The position numbers were made by a program, and so were the translations under genes. From the NCBI GenBank assembly GCA_019635435.1, contig JAHBZM010000001.1:1178001-1242000 (forward strand): a stretch of DNA of 64,000 nt, in the 5' to 3' direction. The stretch is from Ramlibacter sp. Lineage in GTDB: Bacteria > Pseudomonadota > Gammaproteobacteria > Burkholderiales > Burkholderiaceae_C. The notes under the pieces were generated by a model. It was not told the origin of the DNA and ran no database searches. It saw nothing but the letters and a program-made list of their open reading frames with translations. Below, piece after piece: positions 42,831-50,999 of the stretch. Numbering within the stretch: position 1 is the stretch's first letter; each line of letters starts with the position of its first letter.

Positions 42831-43270
42831 TGCTGGCCGTGGTGCAAAGGGTGAGCGAGGCACGCGTGGTGGTGGATGGGGCGGTGATTGGCGAGATCGG
42901 CCAGGGCCTGCTGGTGCTGGTCTGCGCCGAGCGCGGCGACAGCGAGGCGCAGGCCGACAGGCTGCTGGCCAAGCTGCTCAAGCTGCGCATCTTTTCAGAC
43001 GAGGCCGGCAAGATGAACCGCAGCGTGCAGGACGTGGCCGGTGGCTTGTTGCTGGTCAGCCAGTTCACGCTGGCGGCCGACACCGCGGGCGGCAACCGGC
43101 CCAGCTTCACCCAGGCCGCGGCGCCCGACGAGGGCCGCAGGCTCTATGACCATGTGGTGACCCAGGCGCGCGCGGCGCACCCGGTGGTGCAGACCGGCCG
43201 GTTTGCGGCCGACATGAAGGTGCAACTGGTCAACGACGGGCCGGTCACCATCCCCCTGACCGTGCGCTGA
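42830..43270 (+). CDS. dtd: D-aminoacyl-tRNA deacylase
   Basis: A 146-residue enzyme that removes D-amino acids wrongly attached to tRNA. MLAVVQRVSEARVVVDG at the start, LLLVSQFTLAAD (SQFTL motif) and the Gly-Asn-x-Pro loop GGNRPSF are diagnostic. The start codon overlaps the CDF stop by one base. Functionally it complements the tyrS encoded two genes earlier. The gene converges on ybeY with a 10-bp gap. Confidence 0.95.
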   Translation: MLAVVQRVSEARVVVDGAVIGEIGQGLLVLVCAERGDSEAQADRLLAKLLKLRIFSDEAGKMNRSVQDVAGGLLLVSQFTLAADTAGGNRPSFTQAAAPDEGRRLYDHVVTQARAAHPVVQTGRFAADMKVQLVNDGPVTIPLTVR

Positions 43271-43280
43271 GCTGGCCGCG

Positions 43281-43727
43281 TCAGTAGGGGTTGGCAAACC
43301 CCAGCGCGCCCAGCAGCAGGATTTCCAGCGCTTCCATCTCGAGCGCGTCGCGCTCATTCGTTTCGTGGTCGTAGCCCTGCGCGTGCAGCGTGCCGTGCAC
43401 CAACAAATGGGCGTAGTGGGCCTGCAGCGTCTTGCCCTGCTCGCGGGCCTCGCGCGCCACCACGGGCCCGCACAGCACCAGGTCGGCGGCCACCACCGGT
43501 TCACGTGTGTAGTCGAAGGTCAGCACGTTGGTGGCGTAGTCCTTGCCGCGGTACTGCAGGTTCAGCGCCCGGCCCTCGGCTTCGCCCACGATGCGCACGG
43601 TCATTTCAGCCGGGGCGTTGAGCGCATGGCCGATCCAGCGGCGCACCTCGGCGCGCGGCAGCGCCGCGCGGTGCGCCGCGCTGCCGGGAAAGGCCGCAAA
43701 CTGCAGTGACAACTCGGGTTTTTGCAT
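43281..43727 (-). CDS. ybeY: Endoribonuclease YbeY (rRNA maturation)
   Basis: A 148-residue metal-dependent RNase for 16S rRNA 3'-end processing and ribosome quality control. The zinc motif HLLVHGTLHAQGYDHE (HxxxHxxxxxH form) is intact. ATG 43727 (MQKPELSLQF) is preferred; a GTG at 43760 would place the start inside an interspersed repeat. It follows phoH on the same strand (43-bp gap), the common phoH-ybeY order. The gap is almost entirely repeat DNA. Confidence 0.93.
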   Translation of the reverse strand: MQKPELSLQFAAFPGSAAHRAALPRAEVRRWIGHALNAPAEMTVRIVGEAEGRALNLQYRGKDYATNVLTFDYTREPVVAADLVLCGPVVAREAREQGKTLQAHYAHLLVHGTLHAQGYDHETNERDALEMEALEILLLGALGFANPY

Positions 43728-43733
43728 CAAACA

Positions 43734-43782
43734 GGGCTGGAGTCCAATACTGGCGGCCACTCTTCGCTATTTATTTGGTAGC
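43734..43782 (-). repeat. Interspersed ~49-bp element, copy d (phoH end / ybeY start)
   Basis: On the minus strand, GCTACC-AAATA-AATAGC is followed by AGTGGCCGCCAGTATTGG and ACTCCAGCCC. It overlaps the last codons of phoH and provides its TAA stop; the rest fills the gap to ybeY. Orientation and phase match the copies in tlyA, paaE and the desaturase fusion. Confidence 0.82.
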
Positions 43783-44739
43783 AGCGGAGGATTTGCGCGA
43801 GGCGTCGTAGGCGTCCACGATGCGGGCCACCAGCGGGTGGCGCACCACGTCGGCGCTGGTGAAGCGGGTGTGGGCGATGCCCTTGACGCGCTTGAGCACG
43901 CGCTCGGCGTCGATCAGGCCGCTGAGCTGGTCCTTGGGCAGGTCGATCTGGCTCACGTCGCCGGTCACCACGCACTTGGCGCCAAAGCCGATGCGCGTGA
44001 GGAACATCTTCATCTGCTCGGGCGTGGTGTTCTGCGCTTCGTCCAGGATCACAAACGCGTTGTTCAGCGTACGCCCGCGCATGAAGGCCAGCGGCGCGAT
44101 CTCCAGCGCCTGGCGCTCAAAGGCCTTGACCACTTTCTCGAAGCCCATGAGGTCGTACAGCGCGTCGTACAGCGGGCGCAGGTAAGGGTCCACCTTCTGG
44201 CTCAGGTCGCCGGGCAGAAAGCCCAGCTTCTCGCCGGCCTCCACGGCCGGGCGCGTGAGCACGATGCGCTGCACCGCGCTGCGCTCCAGCGCGTCCACCG
44301 CCATGGCCACGGCCAGGTAGGTCTTGCCCGTGCCCGCGGGGCCAATGCCAAAGGTGATGTCGTGGTTGGCGATGTTGTCCAGGTACACGCTCTGGGTGGG
44401 TGTGCGCGCGCGCAGGTCGGCCCGGCGGGTCTGCAGGGTCATGGCGCCGTCCGGGTCCTCGGACATGGCGGCGTCACCGGCCAGCATCAGCTGCACCTTG
44501 ACGGCGTCAATCGGGCGGGCGGCAATTTCGTACAGCGCCTGCAGCACTTCCAGAGCCCGCTGGGCCTTGGCCTTGGGGCCGTCGATCTTGAACTGCTCGT
44601 GGCGGTGCGCAATGCGCACCTGCAGCGCGGCCTCGATGGTGCGCAAATGTTCGTCGGTGGGGCCGCAAAGCTGGGCCAGGCGGGTGTTGCTGGGGGGAGA
44701 AAAGGTGTGGTGCAGAATCACCTTCCCATTGTCGTTCAT
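43771..44739 (-). CDS. PhoH-family ATPase (PhoH2-like, ybeZ type)
   Basis: A 322-residue cytosolic P-loop protein often paired with YbeY in RNA metabolism. Walker A GIGPAGTGKTYLAVAMAVDA, Walker B FVILDEAQNTTPEQMK and sensor VVTGDVSQIDLP are intact. ATG 44739 (MNDNGKVILHH) was chosen; the open frame extends upstream into the divergent kinase gene. The final residues SAATK and the stop codon come from an interspersed repeat, so the C terminus may differ slightly from relatives. Confidence 0.92.
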   Translation of the reverse strand: MNDNGKVILHHTFSPPSNTRLAQLCGPTDEHLRTIEAALQVRIAHRHEQFKIDGPKAKAQRALEVLQALYEIAARPIDAVKVQLMLAGDAAMSEDPDGAMTLQTRRADLRARTPTQSVYLDNIANHDITFGIGPAGTGKTYLAVAMAVDALERSAVQRIVLTRPAVEAGEKLGFLPGDLSQKVDPYLRPLYDALYDLMGFEKVVKAFERQALEIAPLAFMRGRTLNNAFVILDEAQNTTPEQMKMFLTRIGFGAKCVVTGDVSQIDLPKDQLSGLIDAERVLKRVKGIAHTRFTSADVVRHPLVARIVDAYDASRKSSAATK

Positions 44740-44752
44740 TCCCCCCTCTGCC

Positions 44753-46930
44753 GTGGCCCCAGCCGTAGACGCGCCCCATGACGAAGCCGGCAGCCCGCTG
44801 CCGCGCTGGCGCTTCTGGGCCGCGTCGCTGCTGATCGTGCTGTTCGCGCTGCTGGGCCTGGTGCGCTCGCTGCAGGAGCCTTCGCTGGGCTGGCGCTTTG
44901 TGCTGCGTGGCGACCAGGTGGACGCGCTGCCGCTGGTGCGCGACAAACCCGTGCTGCGGGGCGTTCAGGCCCTGTCGGCCGGCGGCGTGCGGGTGCCGCT
45001 CACGCCGCTGCTGCTGACCGAGAGCGCGGGCATTCTCAACCGCTATGCCGACCAGGACCTGTTTTTTGCCGGCCACGCCGCGCTGTGGCAGGTGCTGGCG
45101 CAGCCGCGGGTGCGCATCGAGCATGCGGGCGGCGTCGAGATGGCGGCCCCCGCGCCGCGCGAGCTGGCCGAGCTGGGGCCGCGTTTCTGGTTCCCCTGGG
45201 CCGTGGCCCTGCTGTCCATGTCGGTCGGGCTCGCGGTCTGGGTGTTCCGGCCGCGCGATGCCTCGGCCCGCTGGTACATGCTGGCCAGCCTGGGCTATGC
45301 CTTTGGCATGCTGTGCACGGCGGGCTGGGGCGGCCGGCTTCTGACCCAGCCGCCGGCGCTGTGGCGCGAGCTGCATGTGGCGTCGCACGCGGCCTCGTTC
45401 CTGCTGGCGGGCGGCCTGTGCATGGTGCTGTGGGCGCATCCGAGCCGGCTGGGCCTGCGCTGGTTTCCGCCGGTGCTGGCGGCGCTGACCACGCTCTCGG
45501 TGCTGGCGGATGGCGGGCGCTGGCTGCCCACCATTGCGCTGGCTTTCCGCCTGCCCGCGGTGCTGGTGGTGGTGGCGCTGGCCTGGCTGTATGCGCGCCA
45601 GTGGCGCGCCGCGAGTGGCGACCCGGTCAAGCGGGCCCAGCTCAAGTGGCTGGGCCTGCTGCTGTTTGCCGCGCTCTCGGTGGTGTTTGTGGCCTATGCC
45701 GTGGGCGCCACGGGCTATGTGGTGTCGATCCCGCAGAACTATGGCCTGGCCTGGATCGCGCTGGCTTTCCTCGGCCTGGTGCCGCTGGTCAGCCGGGTGG
45801 GCCTGTTCCGGCTGGACCGCTGGTGGGCCGTGGCCTGGCTCTGGTTCCTGGGCGGCCTGCTGGTGGTGGCGCTGGACCTGCTGCTGCTGGTGCTGCTGCC
45901 CCTGAGCAATGAAACCGCGCTGGCGCTGGCCCTGGCCGCGGGGGGCTGGGTCTACTTTCCCTTGCGCCAGGCGTTGTGGCGCCGGCTCTCGCGCGGCGCG
46001 CTGCCGGAGACCCGCGACGTGCTGCCCGACGTGGTGGCCCTGGTCACGCAGGGCGGCGCCGGCGCGCACCTCAATGCGCGCTGGACGGCGCTGTGGGACC
46101 GGCTGTTCGAGCCCCAGCACCTGCTGACTTGCCACCACGATGGCGAGGTGCAGGTGGTGGGCAATGGCGAGGCGCTGCGCGTGCCTGGCGTGGGCGGACT
46201 GCAGGGGCTGGAACTGCGGCTGGCGGCGCGTGGCGCGCGCCTGTTCAACACCGGCGACCTGCGCCGCGGCGACGAGATCCTGCGCCTGGTGCGCCACGGC
46301 CTGGCGTCGCAGGAGTCCCACCAGCGCGTGGTGCGCGAGGAGCGCCAGCGCATTGCCGCCGACCTGCACGACGACCTGGGCGCCAAGCTGCTGACCATTG
46401 CCCAGGCCAGCCTGCAGGAAGACGACCGGACCCGCGTGGCCAGCCTGGCGCGCCAGGCGCTGGACGAGATGCGCCTGTCGGTGCGCGGCATGGCGGGCGA
46501 GGCCGCGCCGGCCGACGATGTGCTGGCCGACTGGCGCGCCGAGACCGTGACGCGCCTGCGCGCCGCAGGACTTGAAGCCCAATGGACCGCGGACGAGCCC
46601 GGGCCCGGGCTGGTGCTGCCCGCGCGGGCCCATGTGCAACTCACGCGCATCCTGCGCGAGGCCGTGTCCAACGTGATCCGCCACAGCGGCGGCACGGCCT
46701 GCACCGTGCGCATCGGCTTTGACGCCGACGCCCTGCGCCTGGAAGTCCAGGACAACGGCCGCGGCCTGCCTGCCGCGCCCTCGGGCGCCGGCCACGGCCT
46801 GCCCGGCATCGAGCGGCGGGTGCGCAAGCTCGCGGGGCGCCACGCGCTCGGGCCCGCGCCCGGAGGCGGCACGCTGCTGCAGGTGGTGATTCCGCTCGGG
46901 GTGCAATCCGCTAACATCGACCTGCCATGA
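44753..46930 (+). CDS. Membrane sensor histidine kinase (NarX/DegS class)
   Basis: About 725 residues. An N-terminal helix (FWAASLLIVLFALLGLV), an extracytoplasmic PDZ-like segment (about 40-145) and seven or eight further helices (about 150-400) form the sensor. The cytosolic end has the HisKA_3 box ERQRIAADLHDDLGAKLLTI with the phospho-His, then the ATPase motifs AVSNVIRHSGG and DNGRGLPAA. The start is uncertain: GTG 44753 avoids overlap with phoH, while TTG 44729 is possible. The stop overlaps the response-regulator start (ATGA). The signal is unknown. Confidence 0.88.
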   Translation: MAPAVDAPHDEAGSPLPRWRFWAASLLIVLFALLGLVRSLQEPSLGWRFVLRGDQVDALPLVRDKPVLRGVQALSAGGVRVPLTPLLLTESAGILNRYADQDLFFAGHAALWQVLAQPRVRIEHAGGVEMAAPAPRELAELGPRFWFPWAVALLSMSVGLAVWVFRPRDASARWYMLASLGYAFGMLCTAGWGGRLLTQPPALWRELHVASHAASFLLAGGLCMVLWAHPSRLGLRWFPPVLAALTTLSVLADGGRWLPTIALAFRLPAVLVVVALAWLYARQWRAASGDPVKRAQLKWLGLLLFAALSVVFVAYAVGATGYVVSIPQNYGLAWIALAFLGLVPLVSRVGLFRLDRWWAVAWLWFLGGLLVVALDLLLLVLLPLSNETALALALAAGGWVYFPLRQALWRRLSRGALPETRDVLPDVVALVTQGGAGAHLNARWTALWDRLFEPQHLLTCHHDGEVQVVGNGEALRVPGVGGLQGLELRLAARGARLFNTGDLRRGDEILRLVRHGLASQESHQRVVREERQRIAADLHDDLGAKLLTIAQASLQEDDRTRVASLARQALDEMRLSVRGMAGEAAPADDVLADWRAETVTRLRAAGLEAQWTADEPGPGLVLPARAHVQLTRILREAVSNVIRHSGGTACTVRIGFDADALRLEVQDNGRGLPAAPSGAGHGLPGIERRVRKLAGRHALGPAPGGGTLLQVVIPLGVQSANIDLP

Positions 46931-47586
46931 ACAGCGCCCTCATCGTCGAAGACCTGCCCGAGATCCGGACCTGGCTCGGCGACGTGGCGCGCGCGGCCTT
47001 TCCGCAGATGCAGGTGGTGACCGCGGGCCGCCGTGACGAGGCGCTGGCCTGCGTGCAGCAGGGCCGCTTTGACCTGGCACTGATTGACCTGGGCCTGCCC
47101 GACGGCAGCGGCATTGACGTGGTGGGCGCGCTGCGCAAGCTGCAGCCCGCGGCCTTTCCGGTGGTGGTGACGATTTATGACGACGACGACCACCTGTTCC
47201 CGGCGCTGCAGGCCGGCGCCTTTGGCTACCTGCTCAAGGAGCAGCCGCAGGAAACCCTGGTGGCCCAGCTGCTGCGCATGACCCAGGGCGAGCCGCCGCT
47301 GTCGCCGCCGATCGCGCGGCGGGTGCTGGCGCACTTTGCCGGCGCGTCCAACCGGCGCCACGCGCTGGTGCGCGAGCTGGAAAACGAGGTCAGCCTGACC
47401 GAGCGCGAGACCGAGGTGCTGCAGCGCGTGGCCAAGGGCTACACCCTGCCCGAGATCGCTCAGCAGTTCGGCCTGTCGCGCCACACCATCGCCGACTACA
47501 TCAAGCAGATCTACCGCAAGCTCAATGTGTCCTCGCGCGCCGAAGCCGCGCTGGAAGCCGCGCGGCGCGGGCTGGTGAACCCCTGA
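46927..47586 (+). CDS. NarL/FixJ-family response regulator
   Basis: A 219-residue transcription factor. The receiver domain has the acidic pair (VEDLPE) and phospho-acceptor Asp54 (LIDLGLPDGSG); Lys in YLLKEQ is conserved. The C-terminal LuxR helix-turn-helix is LTERETEVLQRVAKGYTLPE, then LSRHTIADYIKQIYRKL. It overlaps its cognate kinase gene and ends 13 bp before ruvA on the same strand, so ruvAB may share its transcript. Target genes are not evident. Confidence 0.92.
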   Translation: MNSALIVEDLPEIRTWLGDVARAAFPQMQVVTAGRRDEALACVQQGRFDLALIDLGLPDGSGIDVVGALRKLQPAAFPVVVTIYDDDDHLFPALQAGAFGYLLKEQPQETLVAQLLRMTQGEPPLSPPIARRVLAHFAGASNRRHALVRELENEVSLTERETEVLQRVAKGYTLPEIAQQFGLSRHTIADYIKQIYRKLNVSSRAEAALEAARRGLVNP

Positions 47587-47599
47587 CTGGAAATACATC

Positions 47600-48172
47600 T
47601 TGATTGGACGACTCCAGGGCACGCTGGCCGAAAAGAACCCGCCGCAGGTGCTGGTGGACTGCCATGGCGTGGGCTATGAGGTGGATGTGCCCATGAGCAC
47701 CTTCTACAACCTGCCCGCGCTGGGTGACAAGGTCACGCTGCTGACCCACTTTGTGGTGCGCGAGGACGCGCAGATATTGTTCGGCTTTGGCACCGCGAGC
47801 GAGCGCGACGCCTTCCGCCAGCTCATCAAGATTTCCGGCGTGGGGCCGCGCACGGCGCTGGGCGTGCTCAGCGGCATGAGCGTGGCCGACATCGCGCAGG
47901 CCGTGACCGCGCAGGACGCGGGCCGGCTGGTCAAGGTGCCGGGCATCGGCAAGAAAACCGCCGAGCGCCTGCTGCTGGAGCTCAAGGGCAAGTTCGGCCC
48001 TGACCTGGGCGCCGGAGCCAGCGTGGCCAGTGACGCGCAGGCCGACATCCTGCAGGCGCTGGTTGCGCTGGGCTACAGCGACAAGGACGCCGCCGCCACG
48101 CTCAAGACCCTGCCCAAGGACGTGGGTGTGAGCGAGGGCATCAAGCTCGCGCTGCGCTCGCTGGCCAAGTGA
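47600..48172 (+). CDS. ruvA: Holliday junction branch-migration protein RuvA
   Basis: A 190-residue protein that binds four-way junctions as a tetramer and loads RuvB. An N-terminal OB fold (IGRLQGTLAEKNPPQVLVDC), two HhH motifs (ISGVGPRTALGVLSG, VPGIGKKTAERLLLEL) and a C-terminal RuvB-binding three-helix domain are present. The start is TTG 47600, giving the invariant IGRL N terminus; no ATG is near. No LexA-type box is visible in the 13-bp gap upstream. Confidence 0.96.
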   Translation: MIGRLQGTLAEKNPPQVLVDCHGVGYEVDVPMSTFYNLPALGDKVTLLTHFVVREDAQILFGFGTASERDAFRQLIKISGVGPRTALGVLSGMSVADIAQAVTAQDAGRLVKVPGIGKKTAERLLLELKGKFGPDLGAGASVASDAQADILQALVALGYSDKDAAATLKTLPKDVGVSEGIKLALRSLAK

Positions 48173-48191
48173 AGCCGAAACGGGGCCCGCC

Positions 48192-49250
48192 ATGAGCATC
48201 CAGACCGACGACTTCGACATGCCGGCCTCCAGGCGCGTGGTCTCGGCCGCGCCGGCCTCGCCCAACGAAGAGGCGATTGAACGCGCACTTCGCCCCAAGC
48301 TGTTTGACGACTACGTGGGCCAGTCCAAGACGCGCGAACAGCTCGAGATTTTCATCGGCGCCGCGCGCAAGCGCGAAGAGGCGCTGGACCATGTGCTGCT
48401 GTTTGGCCCGCCCGGACTGGGCAAGACCACCTTGAGCCACATCATTGCCCACGAGCTGGGCGTGAACCTGCGCCAGACCTCGGGCCCGGTGCTGGAAAAG
48501 CCCAAGGACCTCGCCGCGCTGCTGACCAACCTGGAGAAGAACGACGTTCTTTTCATCGACGAAATCCACCGGCTCAGCCCCGTGGTGGAAGAAATCCTCT
48601 ACCCCGCGCTGGAGGACTACCAGATCGACATCATGATCGGCGAGGGTCCGGCCGCGCGCAGCATCAAGCTGGACCTGCAGCCCTTCACGCTGGTGGGCGC
48701 CACCACGCGCGCCGGCATGCTGACCAACCCGCTGCGTGACCGCTTTGGCATCGTCGCGCGGCTGGAGTTCTATACGGCCGAAGAACTGGCCCGCATCGTC
48801 AAACGCAGCGCCGGCCTGCTCAACGCGCCCATGGACGAGGAGGGCGGGGTGGAGATTGCCCGGCGCTCACGCGGCACGCCGCGCATTGCCAACCGCCTGC
48901 TGCGCCGCGTGCGTGACTATGCCGATGTGAAGGGCACGGGCCGCATCACGGCCGAGATCGCCCACAAGGCGCTGGCCATGCTCGACGTGGACCCACAGGG
49001 CTTTGACGTGATGGACCGCAAGCTGCTCGAAGCGGTGATTCACCGCTTTGACGGTGGCCCTGTGGGCCTGGACAACATTGCCGCCAGCATCGGCGAGGAG
49101 CGCGACACGATTGAAGACGTGATCGAGCCCTACCTGATCCAGCAAGGCTACCTGCAGCGCACGCCGCGCGGGCGCATTGCCACGCTGGCGGCGTACCGTC
49201 ACCTGGGGGTGGCGCCGCCCAAGAGCGCGGGCGCGCTGTTCGGGGACTGA
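48192..49250 (+). CDS. ruvB: Holliday junction DNA helicase RuvB
   Basis: A 352-residue AAA+ motor driving branch migration with RuvA. LLFGPPGLGKTTLSHII is Walker A, LFIDEIHRLSPVVEEILYPA is Walker B, and GATTRAGMLTNPLRDRFGI is sensor I/arginine finger. A winged-helix end contains RTPRGR. It follows ruvA by 19 bp with a good ribosome site. The last 52 bp overlap the 3' end of the convergent desaturase-YhhN gene on the other strand. Confidence 0.97.
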   Translation: MSIQTDDFDMPASRRVVSAAPASPNEEAIERALRPKLFDDYVGQSKTREQLEIFIGAARKREEALDHVLLFGPPGLGKTTLSHIIAHELGVNLRQTSGPVLEKPKDLAALLTNLEKNDVLFIDEIHRLSPVVEEILYPALEDYQIDIMIGEGPAARSIKLDLQPFTLVGATTRAGMLTNPLRDRFGIVARLEFYTAEELARIVKRSAGLLNAPMDEEGGVEIARRSRGTPRIANRLLRRVRDYADVKGTGRITAEIAHKALAMLDVDPQGFDVMDRKLLEAVIHRFDGGPVGLDNIAASIGEERDTIEDVIEPYLIQQGYLQRTPRGRIATLAAYRHLGVAPPKSAGALFGD

Positions 49251-50980
49251 GGCGTGGCGGCCGCCACCGGCCGCGCCCACCGCACGATCAGGACCTGGGC
49301 CACATAGTAGGTGGACAGCACCCAGGCCTGGGCCATGGGCAGCGGGGTGACGAACCGGTTCACCGCCAGCAGCGAATCGCTGAGCATGAAGAAGCCCGCG
49401 CCCACGGCCACGCCCAGGGCGGCGCGCCCCTGCTCGCCGGCATTCAGCACCGTGGCGCGGCCCATGGCCTGCGCGGCCATCAGCGCGATCACCACCACAT
49501 AGGCCGCCACCGGAATGCGCAGCGCCGCAGGCAGGCCGCCGGCCCACAAAAAGGCGTACATGCCGCCGCCGATGGCCAGCGTGGCCGCCAGCGCCTGCCG
49601 GCTGGGGAACCAGGCCTGCCCCTGCTTGAACAGCGCGATGTAGAACAGGTGCGCGGTGAGAAAGGCGACCAGCCCGGGGATGAAATAGCCCGGGAACATC
49701 AGCAGCACATCGCCCGCCAGTGAAAACACCACGCCGGCCGCCAGAAATGCATCAAATCGGCCTGGAGTCCTTGCTGCGCGGGCACGGTGTGCTACAAAAA
49801 CAAGAGCAATCACCATCGCCAGCGGCTTGAAGACGCGGTGCAGGTCAACCAGCCCGGCCGCGGCGGTGGCCGTGGCCAGGGCCCCGGCTTCCACCATCAG
49901 GGCCTCGAGCATGGTGATGCGGCCCTGCATCACCGCGCCCACGGCCCACAGGCCGGCGCTGAGCACGCCCAGCCACAGCGCGGACTGCGCCAGCGGCAGC
50001 GTGTCGGCCACCCACAGAAAGCCCGCCACGCCCTGCAGCAGCACCACGAACTGCACCGCGCCAAACCACATCACGGCGCGGCTCATGGGCGGGTGGTAGG
50101 TCTGCACGCCGGCCAGGTCAAAGGGCGCGCTGGGGAAGCGCGCGGCCACGTCGGCCGGCCGCCAGCCGGGCGGCTTGAGCCACACGCGCAGCTTGTCGGC
50201 CCAGCTTCGGGTGTGCCAGGAGTCCTTGAGCAGGCCCCAGTAGACCTCGGCATTGGCCCACAGCGGGTCCCAGCTGTTCAGCGGCTTGCGCGTGCCGTAG
50301 ACGCACTTTTCGTCTTCCTCCTTGAAGCTGCCAAACAGCCGGTCCCAGATGATCAGCACGCCGCCGTAGTTGCGGTCCAGGTAGCGGTCGTTCACCGCAT
50401 GGTGCACGCGGTGGTTGGACGGGCTGCAGAACCAGCGGTCGAACCAGCCGAGCTTGGGCACATGCTCGGTATGGACCCAGAACTGGTAGAGCAGGTCGAT
50501 CAACGAGACGATGCCAAACACCAGCGGCGGCACGCCCGCCACCGCCATGGGCAGGTAAAAGATCCAGCCCAGCAGCGCGCCCGAGCTGGTCTGGCGCAGC
50601 GCGGTGGACAGGTTGTAGTCCTGGCTCTGGTGGTGCACCACATGGGCCGCCCAGAACACCGCGCTTTCATGGCCGGCGCGGTGCAGCCAGTAGTAGCAGA
50701 AGTCGTAGAACACCAGCGCCAGCAGCCAGCCGTACCAGGTGGTCCACAGCGCCTCGTCGGGCCAGATCGCCACCGCGCCATACACCGCGGTGTAGATGCC
50801 CACGCGCAGCAGCCGCGTGAACACGGCGCTGATCTGGCTCAGCATGCCCAGGCCGATGCTGTTGATGGCGTCGTTGAGCCGGTAGGTGTTGCGGCGCCGG
50901 GCGTAGCCCCAGGCGAACTCGATCGCGATCAGCAGGAAGAAAACCGGGGTCGCAAGGACAATGATCTGGCTGGGGCTCAT
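49199..50980 (-). CDS. Fatty-acid hydroxylase/sterol-desaturase domain fused to YhhN (lysoplasmalogenase-like)
   Basis: A 593-residue membrane protein. The N-terminal half carries the three His clusters of the di-iron hydroxylase family (HRAGH at 100-104, HVVHH at 113-117, HRVHH near 190), closest in layout to alkylglycerol monooxygenase-like proteins. The C-terminal part (about 390-575) is a YhhN/TMEM86 domain of seven to eight helices (SLAGDVLLMFPGYFIPGLVA). YhhN relatives hydrolyse the vinyl-ether bond of lysoplasmalogen. Both halves fit ether-lipid cleavage, an inference. ALVFVAHRARAARTPGR in the YhhN part is encoded by an interspersed repeat. The 3' end overlaps ruvB. Confidence 0.82.
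   Translation of the reverse strand: MSPSQIIVLATPVFFLLIAIEFAWGYARRRNTYRLNDAINSIGLGMLSQISAVFTRLLRVGIYTAVYGAVAIWPDEALWTTWYGWLLALVFYDFCYYWLHRAGHESAVFWAAHVVHHQSQDYNLSTALRQTSSGALLGWIFYLPMAVAGVPPLVFGIVSLIDLLYQFWVHTEHVPKLGWFDRWFCSPSNHRVHHAVNDRYLDRNYGGVLIIWDRLFGSFKEEDEKCVYGTRKPLNSWDPLWANAEVYWGLLKDSWHTRSWADKLRVWLKPPGWRPADVAARFPSAPFDLAGVQTYHPPMSRAVMWFGAVQFVVLLQGVAGFLWVADTLPLAQSALWLGVLSAGLWAVGAVMQGRITMLEALMVEAGALATATAAAGLVDLHRVFKPLAMVIALVFVAHRARAARTPGRFDAFLAAGVVFSLAGDVLLMFPGYFIPGLVAFLTAHLFYIALFKQGQAWFPSRQALAATLAIGGGMYAFLWAGGLPAALRIPVAAYVVVIALMAAQAMGRATVLNAGEQGRAALGVAVGAGFFMLSDSLLAVNRFVTPLPMAQAWVLSTYYVAQVLIVRWARPVAAATPQSPNSAPALLGGATPR
49759..49807 (-). repeat. Interspersed ~49-bp element, copy e (inside desaturase-YhhN gene)
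   Basis: On the minus strand, GCTCTT-GTTTT-TGTAGC is followed by CGTGCCCGCGCAGCAAGGAC and TCCAGGCC. It is the most diverged copy in the dyad but keeps the tail, length, sense orientation and reading phase of copies b, c and d. It encodes a loop between two YhhN helices. Confidence 0.72.
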
Positions 50981-50999
50981 CTCCCGATTCTCGGCAGGA

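Noticed and set aside
44507..46906. Minus-strand ORF of 799 codons opposite the sensor kinase gene
   Set aside because: Same type of GC-driven shadow, with low-complexity Gln/His/Arg-rich translation and no family motif.
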